In this document: positions 10,741-23,332 of the stretch, one piece after another
Layout of the letters: each line of letters begins with the position of its first letter
How positions within the stretch are numbered: the stretch's first letter is position 1
Source: Bettongia penicillata ogilbyi
Taxonomy: Eukaryota > Chordata > Mammalia > Diprotodontia > Potoroidae
DNA: 64,000 bases
Assembly: GCA_023548195.1 (NCBI GenBank)
Contig: JAJHZJ010000413.1
Coordinates: 14,319,941 to 14,383,940 of the forward strand
Reading direction: 5' to 3'
Program-made: the position numbers and the translations under genes
Notes under the pieces: generated by a model
The model's input: only the letters and a program-made list of their open reading frames with translations
What the model was told of the DNA's origin: nothing
The model's database searches: none

Positions 10741-11867
10741 AATATAGGCTGTGCCATTTACATGATATAGACATGCCTTTTTGCAAAGAGACATTTTGAT
10801 GAATATGGATGGCATGCTAAATACACACCTATTTGCAAGCATTTTTACCCATACTTGTGATTTCATTGGTATAGGGAACTGTTGTGGAGGAAATTCCCTC
10901 ACCTATGACACCTGGTTTGTCATTGTGATTTTAGATAGTTGGCTAGAGCACAGTCAGTGCATGTCAGAGATGGTACCTGAAGCTAGGTCTTTCAGACTTC
11001 TAGCCTAGTTTTTACCGACTATACTATGTTGCTTTTCACTTATAATTATGGAGTCATAAAATGTCACTTTTGAAAAAGTCCATAGATGAGGGATCATTCT
11101 GTGTAATTATTTTATTTTATTTTGTTTATGAGAAAACTGACGTCAAGAATGATATCATGGTATCATGACTTTTAAGGTTAAGTTAGTGGTAGAACTGAAT
11201 GTATAAATCAGATCTGAGGAATTATACCTTATCATCTTTATCATTGTATGATCAATGACATCACCATCTTCACTGATGAAATGTTTTTGGCTTGGTTGTT
11301 TTGGAGTTTTTACCTGGGAATAAGAGGCTAGGCCAAAAATAGAATGCAGAGAAATCATAGCTTCGACTTTTTTAAAGATGAAAATTTAAAGGAATTAGAA
11401 AAGATAAAGAAGTAGTCTCTGAGAGAGAATAAGTATTGCTGTGAAAGATGTACTGGAATGATCTTGCACATTCTCCATACTTGTGTTTCCTGTCAAGGTA
11501 ATCTGGTGCCTAGGTATATACCATCTACTTACTTTCAAAGTTCTATGGGATAGGGTTCTTTTGCTGCAGAAGCAAAAAGAGGAAAGCCCCTTTTCCTCCA
11601 TGCATTCTGATTTTTCATACCTTTTATCTTGACTCGCTTTTACATTGGAAAGGAATCTGAAATAGGGATATGCCTTTCTCAATAGGTGAGTCATAGGAAT
11701 TGGGATCAAGGATGAATTTTAAAAGACTTAGATATTCCAAAGAATGGAGAAGCTATCTGGTCCTGAGTCAGAGTGCTACAACTTTAACTTTATTCATTTA
11801 GCAAACCTTTATTTCTTGGCCTCATTAAAGAGGTCATACCCTGCCTACTTCTTAAACAGTCCTATTT
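10741..11867. other. No recognised feature
   Basis: Apart from a short SINE-like stretch near 11100-11150, I see no clear repeat, exon or RNA gene. Short open frames here lack any recognisable domain. Confidence 0.4.
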
Positions 11868-12126
11868 AATGAATGGGCATTGCCTCACCCTAAGCCTAGA
11901 GACCTTCAAAGACCATAGTCTAAAGGGACCAAGGTCTCCCAGTGCATCCTGGGTCATTTCCAGTCATCTTGATGAATATCTGGTCACTGAATTCAGATGG
12001 CTCTGGAGAAGAAGTGATACTGGTGACCTGAACAGGCCTCCCTCACTCAGAACAAAGTCAAGTGAAAGTCACATCATTATTTCTCTGATGGCATGGTCTT
12101 CTTTGGCAATGAAAGATGAACACAAT
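11868..12126 (+). repeat. SINE (same family as 10245, opposite orientation)
   Basis: Contains CCAAGGTCTCCCAGTGCATC, CAGATGGCTCTGGAG and a downstream TGATGGCATGGTCTTCTTTG. A chance open frame crosses it and is not a gene. Confidence 0.75.
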
Positions 12127-12129
12127 TAA

Positions 12130-12533
12130 GAGCCTACTGTATGTAAAGCATTTTGCTAGGTGCCAGAGACACAAAGAAAAAAAGTTCAAAATAAATAAAC
12201 ATATCTCTTGTTAAGGAGCTTTCCATTCTGCTAGGTTTCTCAACTTGGATGTGAGCCAGTCACAGTGTGTAAATGGTACACACATTTAAAACAAGGTTCT
12301 TCCTCTTTAACTCAAGTATTAACTTCCTCCTCAGATATCACAGCTTTTGGTTAATGGTAAAATGTCTTGAAGATAGTTAAATTCATTGCTTTTCTACATA
12401 TGACCATATGAAATATCAATATACAGAAATTCAGAGTTAAGATTTGAGATTCCAACCAATAGGTCAGCAAATATTTATGAAGGGCCTACTCTGTGCCAGG
12501 TGCTATGCTATACACTGCCAATACAAAGAAAGT
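12130..12533 (+). repeat. Arm A of an inverted duplication
   Basis: The reverse complement of this segment aligns end to end with 14188-14905 once an L1 insertion there is removed. Over about 150 bp (12205-12355) identity is near 88 percent, with mostly transitions; elsewhere it is nearer 80 percent. The arm carries L2 3'-end-like motifs at both ends. Confidence 0.75.
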
Positions 12534-13539
12534 TGAAGGAGGAGGGGTAATGGGATAGAAGTCCTTATTCAACTGAAGTTGGACTTTTCCAGGATCTTAG
12601 GGATCTTCTAATCCAATCCCCTCCCATTTCATGTGAGAAAACTGGCCCAGGTAGAATGATTTTCCTGAAGTCGTTGCTAATTAGTGACAAAGCCAGAACT
12701 GGATCTGTCTTGTTCAGTGTTCTCTCCATGGGCTCATACTACATTTATGGCCTCAAATTTCACAGGCTTGACTTGCAACTGAGGAATTGCTTTTCTTTTC
12801 TTTTTTTTTTCCTTTGCTTCTTAATGTGTCTAATTTTTGAGGCCTGATATCCCTAAATAATCGTGGTTCCTGATTCCTCATTGTCTGTCAAGGCTGCTGC
12901 AATGAAAATGCCCCAAGTTGAGAGTGGAATTTCTTTCTGATGATCATTCTGGAGTCTGGAAGATATGTAGCTTCCCTCTGCTTTAGGTTTCATCCCCCAA
13001 ACAGGGGTTGATTTCCTGTACTTTCCCTTAGTCCTGAGACTGAAGTGAAACCAGTCTGCGGATAGTTCCCAATGGGGGTTTATTACTTGAAGTCCATTTG
13101 GTTTGCTGATTTAGTTGAAATTTTCAAGAAAGATGATCTTGAATTTCTGGTAGGGAAGGGTTAAATAATCTAGTTTCCAAGAAAGTCTGTTTAAGGGCAC
13201 TGAGAAAAAAGATAGTACCTAGTAAATATCAGTATTGGATCATAAGAACAAGTTTTACCAAGCTAGTCTCATTTCCTTTCTGAATGGGTTATTAGGTGGG
13301 CAAATGAGGGCAATACTATAGAAAGAGCATATCTGCATTTTAGGAAGGTATTTGTTAAAGTCTCTTATGGTATCCTAGTGGATACAATGAGTCAGTAGGA
13401 TCTAATGATAGTATAACTAGCCACTTACATTTCAAAGTGGATATTTCATAGGCATCTTAAACACAACAGGTTCAAATTTCTTTGGAATTTTCCTGTTTCT
13501 ATCCAGGGTAGTCACCTAGGTGTCCATCCATGCCATATC
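12534..13539. other. Spacer of the inverted duplication
   Basis: Contains a MIR-like trace near 12590-12700 and otherwise nothing I recognise. Confidence 0.4.
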
Positions 13540-14275
13540 CCTTGAATCCTCATCCTCCCTCACTCCATATATACAATCAGTTGCCAAATCTTGTTTCTAC
13601 CTCTACAACATGTCTCTATGTTCACAGGTCCATTAGCCTAATTCAGACCTTTCTTACCTTTTTTTGAGATTATTGGATAGATTAATTGGTCTCCCTTACT
13701 CTAGTCTCTTTCCTCTACAATCTATCCTCCATACCACTGCCAAAGTGATTTTCCTAAAGTGCAGGTCCAATCACGTCATTCTCTTTATTCATTAAACTCC
13801 AGTGACTCCTGATTGCTTGTAGGATCAAATATAAAATCTTTTGTTTGGCTTTAAAAGTCCTTCACTCTCTGGTCCCAATCTATAATTCCAACCTTATTAT
13901 AAATCAATTCCCTCTTCAAATTTACAATCCAGCCAGACTGGCTTATTTTTACTGTCCATTGCACATAATAATCCATATATCCTATCTTGATACTTTCTTT
14001 TTATTGGCTATTATCCTCAATGAATGCACTCACCCCTCAGAATTCCCCACTTCCTTAAAAATGGATTCTTTTCTGATCCACCTGGGTTCTAGTGTCCTTT
14101 AAAATTTTATCATATATTTATATGTTATATACATTCATACCCACCTTATCTTTCCTGATAGAACATATCCTTCTTGAAGGCAGAGACTGTTTCAACTTTC
14201 TTTGTATTGACAGTGCATAGCATTAGTACCAGGCACATAGTAGACTCTTCATAAATACTTGCTGACTTATTGGTT
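13540..14275 (+). repeat. L2-type LINE 3' part
   Basis: Shows the L2 series in order: CAATCTATCCTCCATACCAC, CAAAGTGATTTTCCTAAAG, CTCCAGTGACTCCTGATTGC, then the 3' end CCAGGCACATAGTAGACTC. Its last ~90 bp overlap arm B of the inverted duplication. Confidence 0.85.
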
Positions 14276-14905
14276 AGAATCTTAAATCTCAACCCTGAAT
14301 TTCTGTACATTGATATTTCATACAGTAATATACAGGAAAATGATAAATTTAAGTGTCTCCAAAAAATTTTACCATTAACCAGAAACTGTGACATCTGAGG
14401 AGGAAGTTAATATTTGGGTTAAAGAGGAAGAGCCCTGTTTTAAATGTGTGAAGCATTTATACTCTGTGGCTGGCTCATATCCAAACTGAGAAACCCAGTA
14501 GAATGGAAAGCTCCTTAACAAGAGATATATTAATTTAATTTAATTTTTTATTTTTATTAATTTGTTTTCAGTTTTCTGCAATCACTTCCACAAATCTTAG
14601 ATTTTTTTCTCCCTTTCCTCCCCACTCTTGAGGCAAAATGCCATCCACATCCAGAGAAAGAAGACCTATGGAAATGGATTGCAGAATGAAGCAGACCATT
14701 TTCTCTTGTGTTTTGTTTTGGTTTGGTTTGGTTTTTCTCATCATTTCTCCCATTCATTTTAATTCTTCCATGGATCGTGACTAAGGAGAAAATGTATTTA
14801 GTAAGAATATATGTGTAGAACCCATATAAGTTATTTTTATTTATTTTGAATTTTTTCTTTGTGTCTCTGGCACCTAGGAAAATGCCTTACACATAGTAGA
14901 ATCGA
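14188..14905 (-). repeat. Arm B of an inverted duplication, split by an L1
   Basis: Counterpart of 12130-12533 in the opposite orientation. The match runs from 14188 to about 14527, is interrupted by inserted L1 sequence, and resumes at about 14836-14905 (TTTATTTATTTTGAA, then GTGTCTCTGGCACCTAG). Confidence 0.75.
14528..14835 (-). mobile_element. L1 3' end with internal inversion
   Basis: The first ~100 bp read as an antisense L1 3' end (TTTTCAGTTTTCTGCAATCA, then a C-rich run). From about 14633 the sequence switches to the sense strand of a more upstream part of the same 3' UTR (CCATCCACATCCAGAGAAAG). This opposed arrangement is the usual product of twin-primed L1 integration. Confidence 0.75.
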
Positions 14906-17900
14906 ATGTCCTTTCATCCTTGGAGAGATGGCAGACCATTGAAGTTACAAGAGCAGGTGAGATCTCTGTGAGAGAGAAAAGCAGAAGACTAAAGACTGAG
15001 TGTTTGGACTGTTGCATTTAAAGGACAGGAGAAAGAAATAGAGGTGTCCAAAGAGGCAGAAGAGCAGGTATAGACGAGAGAGGAAATCCAGGCACTTCTA
15101 AACAGTGACTGATTGATTTCAACCAAACAGCTGGTGTGTATATACACAGGATAGGTGAGGGGACAAAGAATCTATGGTTTTTAGGTGACAAGAGAGATGA
15201 TCATTTAACTCAAAGTTACTATTAGAGCAGGTCAGGAGCAATACCTGCTGCCTTGTCACTGAGACCCTGAGCCCTCAGAATGCCTCGTCCTAAATTCTCA
15301 ATTTAATTCAATCCAACAAGAATTTTTATTAAGCACCTACAAGCAGGTACTGGACAAAGTGTGGAAGATTCAAAGGGGAAAAAGTGATATGGTCTTTGCC
15401 CATAAAGAGTTTGCCTTTTACTCTGGTGGGGGGGAGGTAGGGAAAAGCAGAACTCACGAGAGGAAGTCTGCATGTTTTAAACCTACCTATGTGGTGACCA
15501 TGACATGTACAAAGACAAATGAACAGGCTTGATTCCTGGCCTCTCAGAGCTTGTATTGTAGAAACTACATTCTAGTGAGAGAATATTCTGTCAAAGAGGA
15601 GAGGGAAAGGAGAGTAACAAGACCCAATTTAATTAGCAAAATCATCTAACCAAAATCATACCAAACAGTTCTCTTGAGAGAATCTCATATTTTCTTGAGT
15701 TCCGTTCGAGTCTGGGGTGGGTTATGGATTATTTTTCTAGTACGGCACAGGCTTCTTTGCATATATCTTTGCATCTTTTCACCTAGAGGTTAAAACCATA
15801 GAATCCCAGGGCTAGGAAGTACTTCTAAGTCATCTACATCAAATGATACCTGGGAGAGCCAAGACCAGAGAGAAACTTGGGTGTGTTGTACTCAGTCCTT
15901 AAATTCAGAATGTCTGCCAAAGGCTGGATGTCATCGTCTGTTTTCATAACCAAGTCGATTCTGATGCCACTGCTTATGGATGTCAACAAGTGATCTGCAG
16001 ACACTTCCCTATGCTGTGCCCAATTTTAAATGCAGGTTTGGAAGAATTATACTCCTTTTATGCTGTAACACAGTTTTATTGCTCTAATTATGTCTTCAGC
16101 CCAGGTCTCAAAGGTTGTGTTTAGTTCCGAAGCTAGTAAGAAATTTATATTGTCAACAAAGAATTACTGATAAAGGGAACGCTTAACAATTTGATCTGTG
16201 GAGGACTTCCATGTGTATATAACATATATGTAGAGATAAAAAGGTTGCTCTGAGGAAAAGAAAGGAAACAAGCCTAGAAAAGAGATAACTGCTTCAGAGT
16301 CCTAACCAGAAATGACCATTTGCTTTGATTAGCAAATCAAATGGGATTACCAGAGTAAAGATCTTTTGAGTTCAAATGGTCATTAGATGTAGACAAGCCC
16401 AAAGTGAAAGAGATTTCTATTGCAAAAGAATAGAAAAAATACAGTACTTGTTTTAAGTGCAAAGGTGTAGAAAAAAGCTTTTACTTGCTACTTTGGGACA
16501 TAGATTCATGGAAGAACACAAACCTGCTCTGCAGACCATATAATTCACCTCCCCAATTTTTCATATTAAGAAACTACACCCTAGAGTAGCAAAGTGACTT
16601 AACCTAATGTTCCACTTAGTTAATGTAGGTACTAGGGAATAAGCTGTTCCTATAGGTTAGCTTGGAAAATGCTGCCATTAATATTTGCATGCTTTTATTA
16701 TTTTAAAGTGGCATTTTTGAACACATCTATTTTAACCGGTTATTCTTAACAGCAATCCCTAAGACTTTGTCACCCCATTGTAAAAGGACAGAAATAGAAA
16801 GACTAAATGATTTGCCTGTGGGGACATAGTTAACTAGTGACAGAAGCAGCATCACAGTTCTCAGCGCTTTTTCTGCAGGTAAATTGCTCTGTGCGATAGA
16901 TTAATTATCTAATAGATGTAAAATTCAATTTTGCCACTTCCTAAGAGTCCCTGGCTGCCCGGTTACCGTTACTGAGTTGGTGGCCTCATTTACCCATGGA
17001 GACCATGTAGTTTTTTTCCCCCCACCTTTGGAACTCAGGGAGGTTGGGTTACTAAAAGGCTCTATTATTTTAAAGAAAAGAAAGAATATGCATTCAGCTT
17101 CTTAAAGTGATTTTTATATTCTCAGCATTCATGAACCCTGCAGGCTATTTCTGCTTCTCTCTCACTTCCTGGGGGATAGTCTAAGAACTCAGGTAGGTAA
17201 AAGTAATGCTCTAAAATATGTAGAAATGAATTTGAAGAGAAGCAGGCAGGGGGTTGAATGTAGCCCATTAAGGTTATCTTTCAATTAGAGTGAATGACCG
17301 TATAGAAGTCTTAGCATTAAGGCATTAAAAATTAAAAGAAGGAAAAAAAGGGTAAATGGTTCCTGTTGGCACAGTACCTTTCCCGGAGACTTGATTGACA
17401 GGCTAAAGCCTTCTATTCAGTGCTTTTCACCAGCACCAACTTCACTTCAAACTGTTGCTGAAAAATTCCAATTTGGAACTTTGAGTATCGCATTGTTCTC
17501 AGCCTTCAAAAGAACTGCTATTTGCTGGGTGTAGCAGCTGCACAAAGAGAATGATACGGAGCAATGAATGTCAAAATAACAGCTGGCATCAGAAATCAAT
17601 AGTCACCCAGGGCAAGCAGATGGACATGTTAATAGAGACTATGCTACGTATGTTTAACAAACTAGCATGTAAGTTCCGCAGGGACTCAAGTGGTTGTTCA
17701 CCAAATGCAGAGCCAACACTTCAACAGACTGATCCTAGGCTCTAAGGAGGTGGGAGGGAGGGGATTTGGGGGGAGGTGAGGGAGGTTGCCCTGAATGCTT
17801 TTCTTGCAGAAGTAGAAAACAAGTGTCTCTTCAGTACTAGGATTAGAAAAGCCCAGATGCAGAGCTAGAAGAGACCTTATTTCAAAACTATTGTGGTATG

Positions 17901-17924
17901 TTCATCATAAGGTTGGAAACTCAG
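14906..17924. other. Mostly unique sequence with an L2 fragment
   Basis: An L2 3'-end fragment in reverse lies at about 15300-15600 (TTATTAAGCACCTAC, then GTCTTTGCCC and TCTAGTGAGAG). A MIR-like trace occurs at 16540-16640. From about 17050 to 17760 I see no repeat at all. No exon is supported. Confidence 0.5.
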
Positions 17925-18305
17925 TGAAGCAGCCTTGTGGTTCAGGGAAAAGGACACCAGATTTGGAATCAGAACACTTGAGCTACAATCCTGGTTCTGA
18001 TACTTAACAATCTTTATGACAGTGGACAAGTCCCTTAAGTTCTCTGGGCCTTGGTTTTCTTATCTAAAAAAAAATGACCCAGTTTGGGGGCAAATATACT
18101 AGAGTGGTTTGCTATTTCCTTCTCCGGCTCATTTTACAGATGAGGAAACTGAGGCAAAGAGGGCAAAATGACTGACCCAGGCTCACATAGTAAGTAAGTA
18201 TCTGAGAGTAGATTTGCACTCAGGCCCTACTGACTCCAGGCCCTCTGTCCACTGTACCATCTGAGAGGGTTGAATTGGATGGTCCATCCCAGCTCTAGAT
18301 TTATG
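17925..18305 (+). repeat. SINE interrupted by a second SINE
   Basis: A plus-strand SINE begins at about 17925 (ACACCAGATTTGGAATCAG) and reaches CTTATCTAAAAAAAAATGA. At about 18095 an opposite-strand SINE begins (TTTCCTTCTCCGGCTCATTT, then TTTACAGATGAGGAAACTGA) and ends near 18275. The remainder of the first element (GGTCCATCCCAGCTCTAGAT) follows. Confidence 0.75.
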
Positions 18306-18824
18306 TTTGTTCTTCCCCATGAAGAAAAAGCTGAGAGGGAAAAGAAAGATAGGCAGCTTAACGTCTAGAAAACAAGTATTGCTAGATGATTGCAGATCAA
18401 AAGCCCTGGTATTCTAGAATTTGTTCCTAAAAAGCCATTTAGTTCAATTGTCTCATGTAGAAGGAAGGCCAAGTCAGTCTGCGAGGTGGGACTAAAATAG
18501 AACTGCCAATTTATAATCCTAACTCCATCACTAAGGTATCTATGGAATGATACCAAAACACTAAATTCATTTGACTCTTTCAGCCACTTTCGAGAAAATC
18601 AATCAAATCAGTGATGAAACAGCTATAAAACAAAGAATCTATTGAGTTGATTGATTGCTTTCAGTTTTCAGCCATGTGGACAAAGTCTGAATTATAGACT
18701 AAAGATAGCCTTCTGGTCTAATGCAGGCATTTCATGAGAGCTGATGTACTAAACTATCTAGGTACAATGTTTTGGTAGGAGTAATAAAAATGATTGATAT
18801 TTACATAGTATTTTGAGAAGCAAT

Positions 18825-19137
18825 ACGTTGTAAGGGATAGATTCTGGCCTTAGAGTCAGGAAGACAGCAGTTCTAATTGTCTTTTAAAAAAAAATTATGA
18901 AATAAAGGAAATATTTCTGTAACATAGCATAATAAAAAAGATGATTGCACATGAAACTAAAAATCTATTATGTACAATTTACTATTAAATATATAATATA
19001 ATATTAAATATATAATATATAACAATAATTATATATAATATAATTTGCTATTAAATATGTAATAAATATATTAATATATTATATATAAATATATAATTAA
19101 ATGTTGAATATGTGATGAAGTATAAATATATAATAAA
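18825..19137. repeat. SINE fragment followed by AT-rich low complexity
   Basis: A short plus-strand SINE head (GGCCTTAGAGTCAGGAAGAC) at 18825-18885 is followed from about 18955 by TATAATATA-type sequence with only a few G or C bases. Confidence 0.7.
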
Positions 19138-19207
19138 GTCATCTTGTAAATTTCTTTTTTCCCTTATTTTTCTCTCCCCCTCTCACTCTAGAGATGGCCA
19201 CCATTAA

Positions 19208-19210
<3 letters not shown>

Positions 19211-19239
<29 letters not shown>
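19211..19239. repeat. TG microsatellite
   Basis: Fourteen TG units, followed directly by a SINE fragment at 19240-19380 of the same family as 11868 (CTTGCCACTGGACCCAAATG). Confidence 0.9.
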
Positions 19240-19241
<2 letters not shown>

Positions 19242-19389
19242 GCCATTTCCACTTGTTGTGATCTATATCTTGCCACTGGACCCAAATGGTTCCACAGGAA
19301 CTCTCCTTCACTTAAATGCAATTCATTTGCAAGTCATGACATCGCCTTTCTGCTGTCACAATCCTCTTTGAGAATGAATGTCAAATGGC

Positions 19390-19815
19390 AATATATGTAA
19401 AATCATTTGATACATATTCCTATTTATCAATTCTTTCTCTAGATGCAGATAGCATCTTCCTTAAAATGTCCATTGTAGTTATTTGGGGGTATTTAAAATA
19501 ATCAAAATGACTTATTTACTCAAAATTATTCTTAAAACAATATTACTGTTACCATATACAACGTTCTTTTGGTTTGCTCAATTCTCTCTTCCTTATTTTG
19601 TGCCAGCCTATCCATGCTTTTTTTTTTTAAATCAGTGAGGTCATCATTTTTTATAGCACAGTCGTATTCCATCATACTCACATACCACAACTTGTTCAGC
19701 CATTCCCCTAATTTGGAGTTCTTTGCCACTACAAAGAGAGCTATTACAAAAGTTTTAGAACCTACAGATTCTTTTCCTTTTCCCCCAATCATCTTTGGAA
19801 ATGTACCCAGTAGTT
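19390..19815 (-). mobile_element. L1 3' UTR fragment
   Basis: The plus strand reads as antisense marsupial-type L1 3' UTR: ATAGCACAGTCGTATTCCAT, ATACCACAACTTGTTCAGCC, then TTTGCCACTACAAAGAGAGC. The same motifs occur in the same order in the longer L1 at 31385-33570. Confidence 0.85.
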
Positions 19816-20029
19816 ACATTATCTCGTTCTCCCTTACACATACTAGCTATCTGACCATGAGTATGTTAGCTAATCTCTCAATGACCTTGGCAAACCCTAA
19901 AGATTCCACATTTCAGATATGAAAATCTTCATTGGTAAAGGGAGTTTCTATAGCAGAAGTTCCCTACGCCAATGAAAAAGGCAGATCTGGGCCAAGAGCA
20001 AAAAAATTTACTTTAAAATTTTCAAAGTA

Positions 20030-20215
20030 TCTTGTATATATTATGTCACTTGAGCTTTAGACTGTATCTATGAGGTAGGCATGGTACTCATTAACATCAT
20101 CCCCATCCCCATTTTACAGGTGAGGAAACTGAGGCTGAGTGGTCACACAGCTCATAAGGAACAAATTAGGATTTGAGCCCAAATGGCTTCTGGCTTCATT
20201 TTTCTAATCTATAAA
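20030..20215 (-). repeat. MIR-type SINE
   Basis: Contains CCCATTTTACAGGTGAGGAA and GTGGTCACACAGCTCATAAG, the MIR body in reverse. Confidence 0.8.
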
Positions 20216-20524
20216 ACAAGAGGGTAGGACTAGATAAATGGTCTTTTCCAGTTCCAAATCTTTTGATCTCATTATAGCTATTGCTCAAGGCTGCCTTTAC
20301 TGAGACAAGGAAATAAGAGAGAAAGTTTGACAATCAGTTGAGAAAATCGATTTGAAAGTGCTTTAAAAAACCCATAGTCTTTTGAAAATAAGGTTTATTA
20401 GTGACATTATTATGTGTTTTGTAAAAGAAAAATAATTATTGAAATCCTGAGCTTGGCACATCTCCCTAGGCAAGGGGTAGGCACCTAGTACAGAGGTTTC
20501 CCCAAAGGAAACACATAGATAAAT

Positions 20525-20640
20525 AGATAGGTAGGTAGGTAGGTAGGTAGTCAGATAGAACATTTATTAAGCTTTTGTTATGTGCCGGGCATTAAGTTAA
20601 TTTCTGGAGGTTGAAGTTACTAAACATTTACTATATAAAG
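20525..20640. repeat. Tetranucleotide repeat and L2 3' end
   Basis: A GATA/TAGG repeat at 20518-20551 adjoins a short reversed L2 3' end (CATTTATTAAGCTTTTGTTA, then TGTGCCGGGCATTA). Confidence 0.7.
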
Positions 20641-21969
20641 GAATGGTCAAGCAATCTGGTAAAATGTCACTTTCATTTGCACTCCTAACGTTTTAAACCC
20701 TGCCTGTTTCATTTGGGTCTTGCCTACAGCATACCCTATGACTGTCATCAGTTTTCATAAAAAACACTCATTTATTTTCTCCTCAGACAGGTCACTGAAA
20801 TTTCAAGCAGGCTTTGCCCACTTTGTCCCTTCTTAGTCCCTCTTTACTGCCATCTTCTGTTTGCTCCTCATTGTGTTCATTTTCTGGAAACTTTTTTTAA
20901 AATTTTTGAAGGAATCAAATAAGCAAAGCAGGACGTTAGACCAACTTTGTGCCGGGGCTTGAGCCCTATTATTGAAGTCATGTTTCACAAATTCTAAACT
21001 CATTCCAAATAAGCAGCAGCTCATGGACTTTGCCACCACCAGCATCCTCAGATTAAGATATTTTTCTACTCATACAAGCAAACTCATGATAGAAATATTT
21101 TAAATAAGATAAATTCTTCTCCATTTTTAGGCTCTTAATTTATTATTACATTCCAGTTTCAAACTATAAAGCAGTTGTAGCAAAAGAGGGCTCCCTAGAG
21201 CCCCTCTGGTAAGACTTCATGTGATTCAAACCCTTTCTGAATTAAATCTACATGCCTCGAAGAAAAGAGTGTTAGGAACTTACTATGTGCCATTTCCTTC
21301 CTAGCACGTTGACTCACAGTGTAATAAACCTATTTGCATGTATACATCACTTGGAACTATTCATCATCTATTTGTATGCCCCGAAGTTACATACTCACTC
21401 AGGATATTCTAGGTCACTGTTATCTACCAGAGCTTCCTGTTCAAGGAGACAATTTTAGAAGGGTGGATTCAAGAGCATCAGAAAATGCTGTCATTGCTAA
21501 ACTGAAGAGTCCCTCGTTTCACCTCATTTTGACTATTTTGGAAAGAATTTGATCTTTTCAACTTTTAGTGGAAGGCAACTGCCCAGATTTGGTTATACTC
21601 AACTAGCATTGCGCTTTCTGTTTTCCGATCACATCCTCTTCAGCCTTGATAACTCCTTTGAAGAGGACACCAGATACCTTCCCTGAGAGCAGGGGTCTTA
21701 AACTGGGGTTCAGAAAACTTGTATAGAATATATGGCATGTCTATCTATAGCTTTGTAGATAGACAGTTCATATTACATAGACATGCAAACATAGATATAC
21801 ATGTATATTCATGTATACTTATATATGTTATACACATATTATGTATATATACATATACAAAGAGATATTCCTGAACCTGCTTTTTAAAAAATTATCTATT
21901 TCACTGAGAAGCACAGGTAGATAACAGTAACCTAGAACATCCTGAATGATGTTCTGACTGCAAGGCATA
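20641..21969. other. No recognised gene or clear repeat
   Basis: Includes an AT-rich stretch of TATATAC-type repeats at about 21720-21870. Short open frames here show no family resemblance. Confidence 0.4.
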
Positions 21970-22317
21970 GAAGTATAGTTTGCTGTTCAGTCATGTCCAA
22001 CTCTTTATGATCTCATGAAACATACTGTCTGTACAGTCCATCTCCTTATCCAGTGATTTAAGAGAGACAGAAATTAAGTGACTTGCCCAGGATCACACAG
22101 CTGGTAAGTGTTGGAAGTTATATTTGAACTCAAATTTTTCTGACTCTAAGCCCAGTGTCTTATGTATCCACTGAGTCACCTAGCTGCCCCCTAGACAAAC
22201 TGAAGTTAAGTAACTTGCCCAAGGTCACACAGCTAACAAATATCTGAGACTGGATTTGAATTCAGGTCTCCTTGACTGCAAGCCCAGTGCTCTATCCACT
22301 GAGCCATCTAGCTGTCC
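21970..22317 (-). repeat. Two adjacent minus-strand SINEs
   Basis: The first (21970-22195) has the family start CAGTCATGTCCAACTCTTTA, then GACTTGCCCAGGATCACACA, and ends CACCTAGCTGCCCC. The second (22196-22317) repeats AACTTGCCCAAGGTCACACA and ends CCATCTAGCTGTCC. AT-rich TATATG-type sequence follows to about 22460. Confidence 0.9.
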
Positions 22318-22574
22318 ATAGAAATATCTATTTCTATTCTATATCTACATTTATATCTATATGTTTACACACATACATATGTATACACATACACATATAA
22401 GTATCTGTATATATGTATATAAAGTAATATAGCATAAATATATATTATAAATATATTTCACTGTAATTGATTTCCTTTTTAATCCTATGTATTTTATTTT
22501 ATGCATTTCAAAGCATTCTCAGAAGAGTTTCTAATTTTTACCAGATCACCAAAGAGGTCCATGGCAATCAAAAA

Positions 22575-22790
22575 GTTAAGCCCTTATCATCCTAGATCCT
22601 TGAGGGGTCATCTCTACTGGTCCTGAGTTATATCTTGCCACTATATTCAGATGGCTGTGGAGGAGAAATCGAGGCTGGTGATATCGAACAGCTCCCTCTC
22701 ACTTAAATCCCATTCACTTGCAAGTCATGGCATCCCCTTCCTGATGTCATGGTTGTCTTCTTCAAGAATGAAGGAGAAAAAACACTAACA
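22575..22790 (+). repeat. SINE, family of 11868
   Basis: Contains ATATCTTGCCACTATATTCA, CAGATGGCTGTGGAGGAGAA and CATTCACTTGCAAGTCATGG in the family order. Confidence 0.75.
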
Positions 22791-22879
22791 GCTACTGTAT
22801 CCTCACACTTAGTACTGTGCCATAATAGGTACTTACTAAAGGCTTATTGGACTGGATTGAGATCCTACTCCTCTGATTA

Positions 22880-23330
22880 GTGATTGCCTGCTCTAGACCA
22901 CTATGTCAGGATAGCCACAGCTACCATGCGTCACATCATTTTCTCTGAGCACTTACTCTTTAGGCTAAATAACTTTGCTATCTACACCAGAGCTATAGAA
23001 CTTTTGCCCAAAATTCTCACTCCCCTGCCTCTTCCAGCCTACTGTTTCTTTGGTCCTATTTTCCCTTCCTTTTTCCCCTCCTCCCAACTCTGGAAAGATG
23101 AACTGTGATCAAATCACCTCTGCCACAGTTCCTGGAAGGGTTGTGTCAGTCTAATCCCCTATGTCCCACTCACCATTACTGCGACTTCCTAGAAGAAAAA
23201 ACACTTCTAGGTCACCACTCTCCTACTTTCTCCTCTATTAGAACATAAATTCCAGGAAAGCAGAGACCATCTTTGCTTTTGTATTTGGATTCTTATATAA
23301 CGAGTGCTTAATAAATGATTTTTCAAACCT
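22880..23330 (+). repeat. L2-type LINE 3' part
   Basis: Degraded L2-like region leading to ACATAAATTCCAGGAAAGCA, then CTTTTGTATTTGG and AGTGCTTAATAAATGA, an L2 3' end. Confidence 0.7.
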
Positions 23331-23332
23331 AT

